64,000 bases of DNA from Lunularia cruciata (lineage: Eukaryota; Streptophyta; Marchantiopsida; Lunulariales; Lunulariaceae): contig OX419756.1 in NCBI GenBank assembly GCA_948567375.1, positions 16,125,001 through 16,189,000 on the forward strand, in the 5' to 3' direction. A program made the position numbers and the translations under genes. The notes under the pieces were generated by a model that saw only the letters and a list, made by a program, of their open reading frames with translations, did not search any database and had not been told where the DNA came from. Below, in pieces: positions 10,623 to 22,899 of the stretch. Numbering within the stretch: the stretch's first letter is position 1; every line of letters starts with the position of its first letter.

Positions 10623-11074
10623 ATCCACAACCAACCTCATATTAGTTGGCCCTTAGGAGCTGAAACCTTGTTTCATTGGGCCTTTTCCTATCCTCCATTG
10701 AATCGGAGTAGTAGCCTATCACCTTGAGTTAACACCACACATGAAGATCCATAATGTATTCCATGTTTCTTTACTATGTAAATATGAATTTTGACCCCCT
10801 CACCCCTTAACTTTCCTTCCATACAAGAAGAAGTTTGACCTTTTCTAACACTCATTGATGGCACAAAGGAATACAAACGTTGAACATATTCTCCAAAAAT
10901 GTATCAATGGTACCCGCCATCCATGTGTGGAATATCTTCTCCATTGGAAAGAGAATCTTGTGTATGAGGTGACATGGGAGCTAGCAGCTAACTTGACCCA
11001 TGCATCGGTGTTAGTACAATCTTTTGAGCAACAACTTCATAACAAGGATGTTGCATTTTTAAAGGAGGGAAGTT
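10623..11074 (+). pseudogene. C1 integrase C-terminus and chromodomain
   Basis: Directly after A1 the frame continues 'TTNL...LKPCFIGPFPIL', 'IGVVAYHLEL' and 'MKIHNVFHVSLL', the standard gypsy integrase C-terminal block. The 74-codon frame at 10855-11079 then gives VEHILQKCINGTRHPCVEYL and LHWKENLVYEVTWE, a chromodomain. Chromodomains guide integration to particular chromatin by binding methylated histone H3. The end (KEGSL) overlaps a polypurine tract AAAGGAGGGAAG at 11061-11072. Confidence 0.85.
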
Positions 11075-11670
11075 TGTAATACAAGTAGCTAGATATAGTA
11101 TTTAGAGATGGAAATTGGCTTGATAATATCTTAAGGGATGATATGTGATGGTATAAGTAAATCAGGTAGAGGTGTCACCAGAAAAATACTTCCACTAATA
11201 GCAAAGAGGTCAAAAACACCTTAAAATTTTCAAGGCCAATTTTTGGGGCCTAAACATATGAATTAGGAACTCTATGAAATAGAGTTCCTTTGCCTTTGGG
11301 ATAGAAAATTTTCTGCCTTCTTTACCCTTGTGTTTCTCATCAAGAGCTTTCCAATGGTACCTCTCCCATGCAATTTCTAGTTTCATACAAGAAGATTCCT
11401 CAAAGATTCCCTCTGGTCAAACTTATTTGACCAACCAAATATGACAACGATCAACATGTCACCAATCCATGCAACTAATCTAAGAGTGGAGCTTGCTAAA
11501 ATGTCACCAATCCATACATTTGATCCAAGGGTAGAGCTTCTTGTGGCTAGATCCTCTTTGTTATGCAATAAAGATAAGGTGCTCCTTTGGGGCATCAGAG
11601 CATAAAGGGATGAAGCCTTGCGTTTCTCTTGTGTTTCTCTTGGGGGTTCTCTTGTCTTAGGAATATTATA
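11075..11670 (+). repeat. C1 3' LTR
   Basis: 596 bp from TGTAATAC to TATTATA. The same LTR occurs in inverse orientation at 19983-20504 and 43867-44621, which fixes the ends. It carries a perfect 11-bp hairpin at 11265-11289 that the other copies lack. The next base begins the integrase of D1. Confidence 0.85.
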
Positions 11671-12400
11671 CCTCTTTGCAAACCATATTTATGCAATTCT
11701 CCCTTCATTGTCTGAACCACTTTCTTTGCTAAGCCATCTGGCTCAAGGTGAGATTGAGAGGTATATAATGATCAATCAAGGCTTTGTCACACAAGACATG
11801 AAACTCCCCTAAAAAATTTGCATTTTAATCAGTCAAAACCTCAATTAGGGGATAATAAACAGTCCCTTCAAAGGACTTGTCAAAAAGTGCCACCAACTCC
11901 ATCCACTTAGAGAAGTGCTCTACCATAAACAAAACATACCAATGATGTCTCATAGTGAACAATAAAGGTCCAACAAAGTCCAAATTCTAATAGTAACTCA
12001 ATCCTATGATAGGTAATGGGTGTAATTGTTGTATAGGAACATTAAATGATGCTCTAACTTGGTCACAAACCATATATTTGGTAACAAACTATTGTCAATT
12101 GGTATGCATAATGTGCCGATAATAATGACTCTTGAGTAAGCTATATGTATGCTTTACTCCAAAATGTCCTAGCTCCTCATGAGTGTGATGTACCAATTGT
12201 GGTCTTTGAGATGGAAGTGGTACTACTCACACTCTACCATCCTCCCATACACAAAGAAGGTGTTTTCCCTCCAATATAAACCACTTGGCTTGTTGAAGAA
12301 CATGGTTTCTCTCCTTGGCACCAACTATGCCACCCACAACACATGTGGAAAGATAATCACTACAACATCATCATGAATGTCTTGTTGACCTATACCAATA
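11671..12400 (-). pseudogene. D1 integrase (3'-truncated)
   Basis: On the minus strand: 'QVRASF' zinc-domain end, LDFVGPLLFTMRHHWYVLFM, VEHFSKWMELVALFDKSFEG (core with first catalytic Asp), and near the junction 'VVQTMKGELHKYGLQRG' (the region of the catalytic Glu helix). It ends at the C1 LTR. Stops and frameshifts are frequent. Confidence 0.75.
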
Positions 12401-12589
12401 TCTTCACCTTTTGGATATGTGACCTCAACAACTCCTTTTGTATATGTTGAGAAAGATACCACCAAGGTGTCAAAAAATATACATAGAAAAGTAGATACAT
12501 GCCAACTTGGCACCATCTCTTCATTTGTCTCACCATGCCAACATGCTCTAGTTTGATCTTGTTGGTTGTGATATGGGTGTCATCTATAT

Positions 12590-12860
12590 CATGGTTCACC
12601 ACTCCAAGTGAATGAATAACCATGAAATCATATTCTTGTAAAATCAAAGCCCATCATGCAAGCTTCCTTGAAAGCTTGTCGAACTCCATCAACCACTTCA
12701 ATGGTTGATGATCAATGATGAGAGTGAAAGGGTTACCAAATAGGTTACATTGGAAATGTGCTACTACTTATATTGCTACCAAGAACTCTCACTCATATGA
12801 ACTATACTTTACCTCCACTGAATTGTTGGAGTGACTAACATAGGCCATCATAAACTCCTT
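12590..12860 (-). pseudogene. D1 RNase H
   Basis: Minus-strand frames give ILQEYDFMVIHSLGVVNHD, the end of a gypsy RNase H ('ILQEYDFEI.Y..G..N.VAD'), and upstream the 'FSKLTLIIDHQPLKWLMEFD'-like block in decayed form (around 12660-12720). The same segment is found inverted in D2. Confidence 0.65.
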
Positions 12861-12869
12861 CCACCCATC

Positions 12870-13720
12870 ATCCTATTGGGTGAGCATTGCTCCAAGCCCC
12901 AACATACTCCAATTAGTATGAACCTAGAATGGTTGTCCTTTGACCAATCTCTTAAGAATAAGAGAAAATTTCAACCTCTCTTTGAGCTCTATGAAAGCTC
13001 TCTCCTTCTTATCTCTCCAACACCACTCTTGTGTATGCTTGGTTAGCTTAGTCAAGGCCTTGGCAATGATACTAAATCATGTAACATATAGGCAATAGAA
13101 TTTCACCAACCCAAGGAATACTTGCTCTCTACTCACATTTGTAGGCCAAGGAATACTTGCAATATCATCCACCTTGGTCTGCTAAAAAAAAAGTCCTCCA
13201 AGGTGGATAATGTGAACCAAATACTCTACATATTTATGGAAGAATCTACACTTCCCAAGATTTTATTTGAGTCCATAGAGCTCAACATCAACTCAAATAC
13301 CTCCAACAAATGCTCATCCACAATAGTGTTATAGACCAAAATGTCATCAATATAACATTGAGCAAAATCCAATCTAGCTAGGATCCTATCCATGACCCTC
13401 TAGAACATGGTAGGAGCTTTTCTTTAACCCAAATAGTAAGAACCTTCATTGAAATGATACATTCTTGCCGTGAGGATCAATATCCCAAAATGTTGGGACT
13501 TGGACTTGCCTCCTCCTCAATTGGCAACTGATGATATCTTGCTCAAAGATCCAAAGTACTTAAGACCTTTGCATGCCCAATCATATCAAAGATCTCCTCC
13601 ATTGTAGGCATGGTATACCAATCAATCCTAGTCCATTGGTTGATAAGATGGTAATCTCCACTCATCCATGTATGTGTAGTAATTATGCATATCCTTCTTG
13701 GCTAGTATCATTGTGGCTAA
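12870..13720 (-). pseudogene. D1 reverse transcriptase
   Basis: On the minus strand: 'MYHFNEGSYYLG' (degenerate 'PFGL'), 'APTMF.RVMDRILARLDFAQCYIDDILVYNT', 'EHLLEVFELML'. The catalytic YIDDI is intact (about 13340-13355), unlike in the A copies. Stops elsewhere make it non-functional. Confidence 0.75.
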
Positions 13721-15940
13721 AGCATACTTTCCATGTGAAATCTATACCCAACCAACCTCCAAAAGGTCTCTACTTCAGCTTTGAATCAATACTCTCTCCA
13801 TGTTACTATATTTTTAGAGACATCAAAAAACTTGTTTATTACTAGTAAGCTCAATATGAATACCAAGTCCTTTTAGAGCATCCAAATCCTTAATTTTGAA
13901 GGCAAAACAACTCATGTAGCTCCTCAAGAATTTCCAAACTCTTTTTCTTTCTCCTCTTATAAGCTTGGGTCCAATTTTTGGCTCCCAAGTATCCTTTGTA
14001 ATAGATGTAGGAGTGGAAGATGCATTGATTGGCTACCACACAAGGCCCTTTGGAGTAGCAATATCATGCCTCCAACCACTAGAGTTTCCAAATTAGAGTG
14101 GTAAACTCCCTTTGCTTTGATTGCAAGCTCCATATGTCCTCTAGCTGCATCCCAAGTAAACCAAGGGTGTATCCTAAGTAGAACATGCTCACATGGATGG
14201 GCTCTAAGTAGACCACTCTCACTAGTAGCCACTAGCTATGTCCCAAGAATACCCTTCCCACTTGGTCCATCACTCCTAACATATGGCTAAATTGTTGTGA
14301 TAGGCATAGAGCCTACAAGTGTTTGAGTGATGATGCCAATGAGGCACATCTTATGCTGCTCTACCAAGCCAAGGCTCACAATGTAGGTCAATAATTTAGG
14401 TCCATAGCCTGACCTAACACTTGATGCTTGGATACCTTTAACATTGCTATAAAAATGATAATATCAATACAAAATTACCTACTTCTTCTTATTAGTATTA
14501 AGCTCTAACCATTATTGTAATTATGAAGCCCAAACAAGTCCAAGACCTCCCCCTCAAAAATCATGGGATCTTGGGAAATCCTAAGTGTGGGTATAGTGGC
14601 TTTGGGCTATCCAAAAAGGTCCACCACTACCATATGTGACTTATCAACCACTACCACTATTTCAGATTGGTGCCCAACATCCAAAATATCATCAATAATA
14701 AGGTGGTCTAGTCATGGAATCCCATCATAAAACCTCTCTAGGCAAGAGGTTCATCCACCAAAGATGAAGATAATGAGCCTATGATCCCACTTTGGCTGCT
14801 CCAACAACAAAATAGGTCTCATTCAAGAAGGGGCATGATGTAAACCCGCCACTATCCTTGTACAATAATCACCCATCAACAAAACATTCTCCAAAATGTA
14901 GGTTAGAGAAATGGATTGATAAACTTGGAGATATCATAGTATATGTAACATCTCCCAAAACACACTATTATGAGGATGTTGTAGACCTTGAAATTGGCAA
15001 ACACATGTATGTCCTTGACATAGCCATCTAAAAATCCCCAAATAATTGTGTCAGACCATGTCTTTCCAAATCTTGCAAACTTAGTAGGGAAATGTACGTT
15101 GGTAGGGTCTTTTGGTAAACCCTAACTATTAATATCAACAATAACTCAAGATACCAATAGGCCAAGTGTGCCACATGATGTAAAGAGACTCACCTAGTAG
15201 TCTCATCTCTCTTCATATACAAATACCTATGTACTCATATGTTTTCATATACAATCGTAGCTAGTCTAGTGCTAATCCCACCAAACAACTCCAATTGATA
15301 TACTCCCTTGACTGGATACTACCAAGAAATGAGTGTGGTATCCAAAGTTGATAATAGACTTTGGAGAATCATCTCCACATTGGTCTCTTTGTAGTACAAA
15401 GGCTCCATTCCAAGCTTGTTGTAACAACTGATCCACATGCTACTACAATGCCTCCTTAGAACTCCACAATGGAACAACCAAGGTGGATAAAATAATACCA
15501 CTTGTACTCCAAATCTGAGTTGTCTCCTTTGGTCTTGGAGTATCCTCTACATGAGCATTATACTCCAATAAGTCACCAAGCCAAGTAACAAAACCACTAA
15601 GAGCTAAAACTAATGCGATGGTTCCTAACTATAATGAGCCAAGACTACCACTACTAGAGCATAATGGTAGATGACTTATCCATCCCTCACTTGACTGCCA
15701 ACTTGGTCTATAGGAGGTTGTCTCCTCCCAATAGCCAATACTAAAACCCATGGAGTATAACACTACTCCACCAACTAGCACATCATATGACTTTGCTATC
15801 GTTGCAATGGCTTGAGCCCTCACTATAAAGCTATCAATTGGATGGTTGAGCTGAATCTGGACAATGAGCTTTCCACATGTGATATAATGTGTGGAACCAC
15901 CCCTAAAGATGTTTAGATTTGAAATGGATACCTCTCTAGA
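13721..15940 (-). other. D1 region between protease and RT
   Basis: About 2.2 kb of decayed sequence where the RT N-terminus and the protease-RT linker are expected. No frame longer than 91 codons is present and I recognise no domain. I see no clear LTR ends or duplications that would mark a separate insertion. Confidence 0.4.
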
Positions 15941-16075
15941 TCAGTCTTCCATAGCTCAAGATCAACAATTATAGTTTTCTCCAACACAAAGGGTTGTGCA
16001 CTAGAGTCTAATAAGACCTTCCTTAAAGGTCCCAAATGGAAAATCCCCCTTTAGTTATCCAATAGGAAAACTCCA
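15940..16075 (-). pseudogene. D1 protease active-site region
   Basis: Minus-strand translation VLLDSSAQPFVLEKT (about 15990-16030) matches the retropepsin block 'VLIDSGAQP.M'; the catalytic DSG has become DSS. It lies between the gag zinc knuckle and RT, as expected for gypsy. Confidence 0.6.
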
Positions 16076-16799
16076 AGTGTGAATTGAGCTCGTTCAAAGG
16101 TAGGTCTAATTGGTAACTCCTCCAACCTAGCTATTGTTGTTTGCCATAAAACATTGGTCATTGAGTAGATCCCATGCTCTTTAACCAAGTCAGCTCCACT
16201 ATCAACCACCTCTACTCTTGAAGTAGGAACCACATCATCCTTACTCTCAAAATATGGTAGCCAACCAAATAGTAGAGCTCTTAATGTCAACATGTCACTA
16301 GTTGAGAATGATGTGAAGCAATTGAGCCGCCCACAACATTATATTCAACTCAATCTATGTATAAGTAGGTGGTTGACCAATATCTAGTCCATCATGCACC
16401 TACCGTAGTTGCATTAGGATGTTTAGGAGCCATGGATGTCATCCATATTGCCTCAAAGAGTGTGAAAGATTGGGGAAGTCTGACCAATCTACCAGCCTCT
16501 CCTCTCTATGGGTCCAACTCCATTGATACTCCTCTAGGCTCTAGAGCATGTAGTGCACTCCTAGTCATTATGGCAGATGCATCTACTTATGCTACTCTAT
16601 AGATAAAGTCCATGATGTCTTTATCACCAACATAAGAAGTAAAAGCCTCAACACCCAAATCTGATCTCCATTGAGCTATGGCCATGCTAGCCAATCTATG
16701 CTCCAATTGCTCAATCAAAGTAGTTATAGTTGTATTAGAAGCAAGGTAGATACTACACCCCTACCAAGTGTGGATCCTCTAGGTACCATCTCATCCTCC

Positions 16800-18250
16800 A
16801 TAACCGGGTGCTTCTTTACCATCTACCATAACAACCCTACCACTCTATAAATCCGATTGGGGGCTAAAGCATCAACCACTAGTGTGACCAAATCTATGGA
16901 AATGGTCATATTGTCTTTGTGTTGGTTGTGATGCACTAAAGGTACCATGTCCATTGTCTTAAGTGCACTCTCTCTTGTGGTGAGGTCCATCAAAAGTCCA
17001 ACAAGCAACACCACCACTCATTGACTACTTTCAATCTAAAAGTAAAGATAAGGGTCTAGCTAAACTAGGCCCTCCACTTGCTCCATAAGATATAGGATGT
17101 CCACTTTGCCCTCAAAAGCCAAGATGATGTGATGCACTCTACTGCACTCTAGAGGAAGCAATAACTATGGATGAAGTCTCTTTACCAAACCCAAATATCA
17201 CCACTCTCTCTTCTACTATGTTGAGTTCAATGTGCTTAGCCAAATTAAAGACCACCGCCAAAGAAGGTGAGATAGCCTATAACAATGTAGCATTACATAC
17301 TCAATATTGTAACTCTTTATCTAGGATCCTATATCAAAACTAGACTGCTTGGGTCTCAATAACTTCTTGAGTGAAATTGATCAACCATCTCATATGAGTG
17401 TATGCCTTACATAGGCTCTCTCCAACCTTTTGTCGGAACTCTGGCAAGCTCTTCAACTTGTCAGTCCACACTTCTTGGTAGTTCTACTTCAAGCATTGGG
17501 AGGACTCCACCATGGGTTACACATTGCACCACCTCTTGTAGCAATACCTCACTTGTAGTAGCACCATCTCCAACTAGTGCACCTCCACTATATAAACCAA
17601 TGTTACTAGAGTTAGAACTTGTGGGTATTGCTAATCTACCCATAGCAACCAAGCTTGAAGTGATCGACATATAGTTTGGAGACCAATAATATCTCCATAG
17701 CTCAATCTCTTTCAAGTGAACTCTCCTTAATTCATGATAGTCATCCATTGGTGGACCCTCAAAGTGATAAAACAACTCCTTCCATGCCATTAAAAGTGTG
17801 AATAAAGTTGGATTTTGTATCTACTACAAATCATACCAACTATCAAACTCTTGGATGAAGTCATCCAACTCAATGGTACTCATTATACTAGAGTAGCACT
17901 TGGGGCCTTTAAAGGCCCCATAAATCTTGTCCATGTCCTACAAAAATGGCATTGGACACACCAATTGCAATCTCAATTGAATCAGCTCCTATATCAAAAT
18001 CCAAATTAGAGTCAATCTCCTCTTTCATTGGGACTTGAGATACATGTTGATACCAAGTGCCACTCTAGGTAATCCCATTGCATAGATATCTCCTTTAGAA
18101 TTCCAAAAGAACTCTATTGTGACAATGTAACTCAAACCACAATTGTAACCACTAAAATTACTCCACCAAGGAGCACCACCAAGTGCCAATACCAATTGAA
18201 AATTGCTCATTAATATATCTCTAACTACAACAACTACACTAGGAGAAAGG
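16800..18250 (-). pseudogene. gag: D1 gag
   Basis: A decayed gag on the minus strand. The capsid part includes 'LPEFRQKVGESLCKAYTHM' (about 17400-17460) and AKHIELNIVEERVVIFGFGKE (about 17180-17245). The nucleocapsid knuckle reads ACWTFDGPHHKREC (about 16965-17010), a CX2CX3HX4C-type finger whose second Cys is now Phe. The frame 17461-17790 (109 codons) is probably the capsid N-terminal part. Confidence 0.6.
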
Positions 18251-19380
18251 GTTACATGTAACTTGCCATCACAATATACATTCTCATGGTCTATAGATCA
18301 TCACTTCCTAACTCATTAGATAGAACATAAGTAGTTTGAGTGGTCATTACTCTAGCTTCACTATCGAGAGTACACAGAATGCTCTAAAGTCGATTGCTCA
18401 AACAAACATGGTGCACAAATAGGAAGTAGAGAATGGAGGAGGTCCAACCATAAGAATTCTAAATGAAACCTTCCATCTGATAAATCAACAATGGATTATC
18501 TCTATTACTATTTAACATTTGATATAATAGGTGTGTCTACCTACTCCTAATCTACCAAGATCATCAAGGATGAAATTAAATTGTCTTTCCTAGCCAAAGC
18601 TTCATGGTATATGTATCAGTTGACCAATCACTAAGACAACAAGTGAATGTGGACTAGGTAGCTAGGAACCAAAGATTAAGTTCAAACCTTATTGTGCACA
18701 ATTTAGAAAAGTGAGCAAATTTTGCCAAATGATGATCAAAAACTATCAAAAACTCATCTAAATTTGTTAGCCTTATGCCAATAAGTTGGCTTGCTAGCCC
18801 TTCTAGTCTTTGTAGCCTCTTCTAATCTCTAGCCTCACTATAGTCCTAAAATAAGGCCTTTCTTCTTGATTTTTCAAACCCTTTCCAAATCTGGCCAAGC
18901 TTCACCAACTCAAGCACTAGCTAGGGCAATCTGGGCAACCTCCAACTCTAAAAAAACTCTGCTTACTAGACCTTTTGAATCTAAAAAACCTTTGCCAATT
19001 TGATGTACCTGTTCTATAACTGGCTAACCACCAATTCCTTAGCTAATTATCAACTTGAGCCAAATAATGAAGATGGTGCTCCAAATCCCTAATTCAAGGA
19101 GATAAGTTCCCAAATCCACCTCCAATTTTGCAATTTGTGCTCAATCTGCACCAAATCAACCTTAATTTCACCTCCTTGGACTCAATCAAACACCCACCAT
19201 CTCAAATTAACTCAATTCTCCAAATTTTGGCCAATGCTTTAGCATATTATGTGCCCCCAATACCAAATTTGCATCAAATCAAATAGGGCTTTTGCACATA
19301 ATCACTATTAGGAAAATCTAGGACCATAATCAAATATACCAATGATCATTAAGGCTTGGAGATACCACCAATGCCCTTAG
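18251..19380 (-). other. D1 5' leader (no gene seen)
   Basis: AT-rich, CpG-free sequence between D1 gag and its 5' LTR. No open frame over 60 codons is convincing. It probably holds the LTR 3' part, the PBS and the untranslated leader, but I could not locate a PBS. Confidence 0.4.
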
Positions 19381-19843
19381 TTCTTACACCCAATTTCCCT
19401 CTAATTTTCACTTCTTTGATATAATCGGTTCATTCTTCCACTCAAATTAGATTGTACTTGATCTTCACTAAACAATCTACCAACAATTAGGTATTGATTA
19501 TAGTAAAGTCACACCCATTCTAGCTAAGAGACTCCAAGTAATGCTTATTGGTCATTGTCCACCATAGCCAAGAACTCAAAAGATCAACATTGGAGAAATG
19601 AGCTCTCTAGAGCTACACTTTGAAAGTATACCCCTCTGCTCAACCTAGGTCTCTAGCCTAATGGCACCACCAATGGCAGATTTGATAATGCAATAGTGAA
19701 AGTGATGGTGGGTCCCACCATGTGATCAATAGCCCTAACATGAAATCCAATTGCCAACAAGTAGTCCATGAGTAACTACTAAAATAATTATGATTAGCAA
19801 CTAGCACTTCATTAGCAAAAATGTAGTCAACTACTTTGGGACA
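19380..19843 (-). repeat. D1 5' LTR (U3 and part of R/U5)
   Basis: This stretch aligns in inverse orientation with 45031-45529 and 63511-64000: shared blocks include CTAGCTAAGAG, GTCCACCATA, GAAAGTATACC and TAGTAACTACT-like segments in the same order. The start (minus strand) is at about 19843, where GGGACA corresponds to the TGTCAC start at 63511. The inner end is uncertain. Confidence 0.65.
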
Positions 19844-19982
19844 ACTTTCTTGATACATAGACATTATCATTACAAGTAATTCAATACATGGTAGACATTA
19901 CTTTTTACAAACGTTGCCCCATCAAAATCATTTCCTACACTCTTTGGCTCACTTTAGGGAACTTCTTCTTTGCATGGGAAAC

Positions 19983-20504
19983 TACAACATTCCAAGAATA
20001 GAGAAACACAATAGAGAAAACACGAATTCCACACTCAAACCTGTTGCCCCAAGGGAGCAACTTCTCTTTATTATAAAGAAGATCTCCTCAAAGGAAGCTC
20101 CACCATAGGATTAGGTATATAGATGGGTGACATGTTGGTCTTGGTCTCGGTCCCATCTAGGGAGGGAGGGGGGATCTACATATTTTCTTTGAGGCCTAAT
20201 TCATCTTTTTAGGCCTTCAAAATTGCTTCTCAAGTTTTCAGGCCTATTTTGACTTCTACTCTATTAGTAGAAGTGCTCTTTTTGGTGATACTTCTATCTG
20301 ATCTACCCCAAGTTTCACCTCTAGATCATATGCCTAGCTATTGATTCTAAAGTTTCCAAGCATGTTTCATTTTCTAGTATATTAGTAAAATTTCTCTTTT
20401 GGTGACACCTCTATTTGATCTGTAGTCCATCATGTATAAGATCCTTCCAGATGTTACCAAACCAAATTTCATCTTTAGATCACTGTTTAACTATTGGTAT
20501 TATA
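19983..20504 (-). repeat. C2: solo LTR of family C
   Basis: Same LTR family as 11075-11670 in inverse orientation, with ends TACAACATTCC and GTATTATA. It is flanked by a perfect 5-bp target duplication, GAAAC, at 19978-19982 and 20505-20509, with no internal region. It is therefore a solo LTR left by recombination between the two LTRs of a full element. It holds two copies of the 'TATTAGTA..AG...CTCTTTTGGTGA' module (about 20250-20345 and 20370-20460). Confidence 0.85.
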
Positions 20505-20744
20505 GAAACTTGGCTATAATGGCAATGCATGTTCTTCCACTTGAAGATCAAAAATCAGTCTTTGTTCTATAGAGAAGATATTTGAGAATGGGCTTCCCAA
20601 TTCATACTCTTGGGGATGCTAATTTTTCTCCCTCTCACTCTACATCTTCATTGAGTTTGGTTTTGTCTTCAAATCCACTAAAGTGAGTTCCTCTTCTTCA
20701 TCATCACCTTCTTCTCCTTTGGAACATGACTCCATCACCTTCTG

Positions 20745-21239
20745 TGTAACAATATGGAGCTTATAGAAAAGTTATTCATGACTAAAAAAGTAGCAAATAG
20801 CCCAAATTAGCCAAGAATTATAAAAATATTCTAGAAGTATCTAGGAAGCTTATTGGTACCTTCCAAGAATTGGGTTACATGTCTACTAAATGGTAACTTC
20901 TAAAAGAAAGCTTCTTGGGAAGCTTCCCAACTAATTTAGCTTGCACACCAAGTAGATGGTTTTTAGAAAGAAATTTCTTGGGAAATTTCTCAACTACCTT
21001 AGCTTGCACACAAAGCATGCGACTTCTAGAAGAAAGCTTCTCAAGAAGCTTCCCGTTTAACTTAGCTTGCACTTTAAGAGTGAAACTTTTTAGAAGCTTC
21101 TCAATAGTCTTCTTTGTTCCTTATAAATACCAAAACCTAAGCTCATACTAGGTATTTGGAGTTTCTCTCATTAAAGAGTACCAATGTGATCTTTCACTTT
21201 GATCTTCCATTCTCCTATTTCTCTCATTGGTCTTTTACA
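20745..21239 (+). repeat. B1 5' LTR with 62-bp subrepeats
   Basis: 495 bp, TGTAACAATATGG to CTTTTACA. The U3 contains about three and a half tandem units of ~62 bp (20895-21110), each with an AGAAGCTTCTTGGGAAGCTTC-like inverted segment and TTAGCTTGCACACC. A likely TATA (CTTATAAATACC) lies at 21120-21131. Confidence 0.9.
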
Positions 21240-21240
21240 T

Positions 21241-21255
21241 TGGTATTTGATTAGG
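21241..21255 (+). other. B1 primer-binding site (tRNA-iMet)
   Basis: TGGTATTTGATTAGG starts 1 nt after the LTR. It matches the usual plant retroelement PBS TGGTATCAGAGC with a few changes. Confidence 0.75.
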
Positions 21256-21559
21256 AATGGGTTGATGGAATTTATGGACTAGCGAATCCATTTCCTCCAA
21301 ACCATTGAAATTTCATGTCCATGTACTACCAAACATCATTTCATGCAATTCATCATCTCACACTTTAGGTAGATTTTTCTAAATACAATCACCTTGTCCA
21401 ATGAACCCTTGATACTTCCAATCGTAACTTACAAAGAATGGTGGATGTGTTGTATCTACATGTTAATTTAGATAATTATAGTTAGTTTGATAAATTAATA
21501 ACCATGGTGGTAATATGTGGAGTTAGCATTGCTATATAATAACAAATCAAGCATCTACT

Positions 21560-22320
21560 CAATTTTTTGAAGAAAGAGACCATCAACAACAAAAGCATGT
21601 AAAGAGAACACCATTTTAAGAAGGAGAAGAGCAAATCAACTTTCCAAAAGCCCAAGGTATTTGAAGGTGAGAATTTCTTAAGCTTAATGGAGAATTTTGT
21701 GTTTGATTGTGAATGGTATTTTGAAGCTAAAAACGTTCAAGATAAACAAAGATAGATTCTCTTAGCATCAAGCCAATTGGTTGGAGTGGCAAAACTATGG
21801 TTGCAATTCTAAGTAGAGCAAGCTAAAAAATAGTTTGTTGCACCAATCTTGACATGTGAGAAATTCAAGAGCACAATAATTGGGAGATTCTAAGCTATAA
21901 ATGATGCATGAGCCGCATGAGATAGATTGGTAGAATTGAAGCAGATTGGCTTTGAGAGAAGCTATGTCACTCAATTCCTAAACACCATAATGAAAATTCT
22001 AGATATACTAGAAGATGAAGCTCTGGATTATTTTGTGAAAGGCTTGAAATGATGCACCAAATTAGAGTGACCATATGGGAGCCCAAACACTTCATGGAAG
22101 CCATGTAGTTGGTTGTAAGCTTTGATTCTTTGGTTGACCAACTTGATCTTCATAGAATCTACTAACACACTACACACGAGAGGAGAAGTCGAAACCAATA
22201 ATGATTGATGATGTCTAATGGAGACCACTTGGCACTATAGATAGAGAAAGACTATGAAAAAATAGTGGTTACTTTTATTGTTGCCAAATTGGACATTGCA
22301 TTGTTAAATTGAGGAATTTA
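21560..22320 (+). pseudogene. gag: B1 gag
   Basis: Frame with FEGENFLSLMENFVFDCEWY ('F.G....DWL...E.YF'), 'QLVGVAKLWLQF' ('L.G.A..WW') and further capsid-like text, matching the chromovirus gag capsid. Several stops. No zinc knuckle is recognisable. Confidence 0.65.
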
Positions 22321-22539
22321 TGACCTTGAAAAATTGCCCAAATAGAGTTTGTGGAGAATGATGATAAAGGAAAAAAGAATCTTAGTAAGAGAGTTTGTGC
22401 TACCTACTAGGAACTTGATTAGTTTCAATGGAATTAAAGGCTTGATCTATGCAAGTTTACTTCACTTGTAAGGTATGATATTTGATTGTGATTGTAGTAT
22501 TTTGATTAATTTTAGAAGTTCAGAAATTCCATGTCTATG

Positions 22540-22800
22540 CAATTAACAAAGGAATTATATATTTCTATCAAATTAATAATTGGAAGTAGATTTATTATAG
22601 CAGATGGTAGAAATGGTTCTGCATTTGGTACCTATTACATCCAAGATTGGGAAGGAGTATTTGGAGTGTAGAGGTGTAGTGATGTTATTATAGGTTTTCC
22701 TTGGCTTGAATGGTATAAGGTTTGATTTGATTAGACCCAATGAAAATTTCAAGTACAACACCAAGATACGACTTACCAATTAGGTTGTTTGGCATCTTTG
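22540..22800 (+). pseudogene. B1 protease C-terminal half
   Basis: Reads IADGRNGSAFGTYYIQDWEG, then DVIIGFPWLEWY and 'FQVQHQDTTYQL'. This is the substrate-flap to C-terminal part of chromovirus protease ('DVILGMDWL'). The active-site Asp region upstream is not recognisable. Confidence 0.6.
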
Positions 22801-22899
22801 AGTAAGACATCTAAGAACAGTTAGTCCCAAGATGGGAAGTTTTTTAATAAATCAAACATAGTGTAAGCTTTGGATGAAGATATTCCTACTTTTGTAATG

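Larger units (their letters stand above)
1..11670 (+). mobile_element. Chromovirus C1 (Ty3/gypsy), 3' part, with nested insertions
   Basis: The element enters from the left edge. Its integrase is read in three pieces: 1-275, 2483-3008 and 10623-10850. Then come a chromodomain, a polypurine tract and a 3' LTR (11075-11670). The order integrase, chromodomain, LTR is that of plant chromoviruses. Two younger insertions split it: X at about 276-2482 and complete element A1 at 3009-10622. Removing A1 restores the integrase frame across the junction. C1 itself sits inside the integrase of minus-strand element D1. The 5' half lies outside the window. All frames carry stops, so it is dead. Confidence 0.85.
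11671..19843 (-). mobile_element. D1: Ty3/gypsy element, 3' end cut by C1
   Basis: Reading on the minus strand from right to left: 5' LTR ending at 19843, leader, gag with zinc knuckle, protease, RT with YIDDI, RNase H, and integrase stopping at 11671 where C1 inserted. The remainder of the integrase must lie left of the window. A second copy (D2) at 41197-45540 supports the reconstruction. All genes carry many stops. Confidence 0.8.

Noticed and set aside
17461-17790. 109-codon minus-strand frame as an independent gene
   Set aside because: Its position upstream of the D1 zinc knuckle and its orientation make it part of D1 gag.
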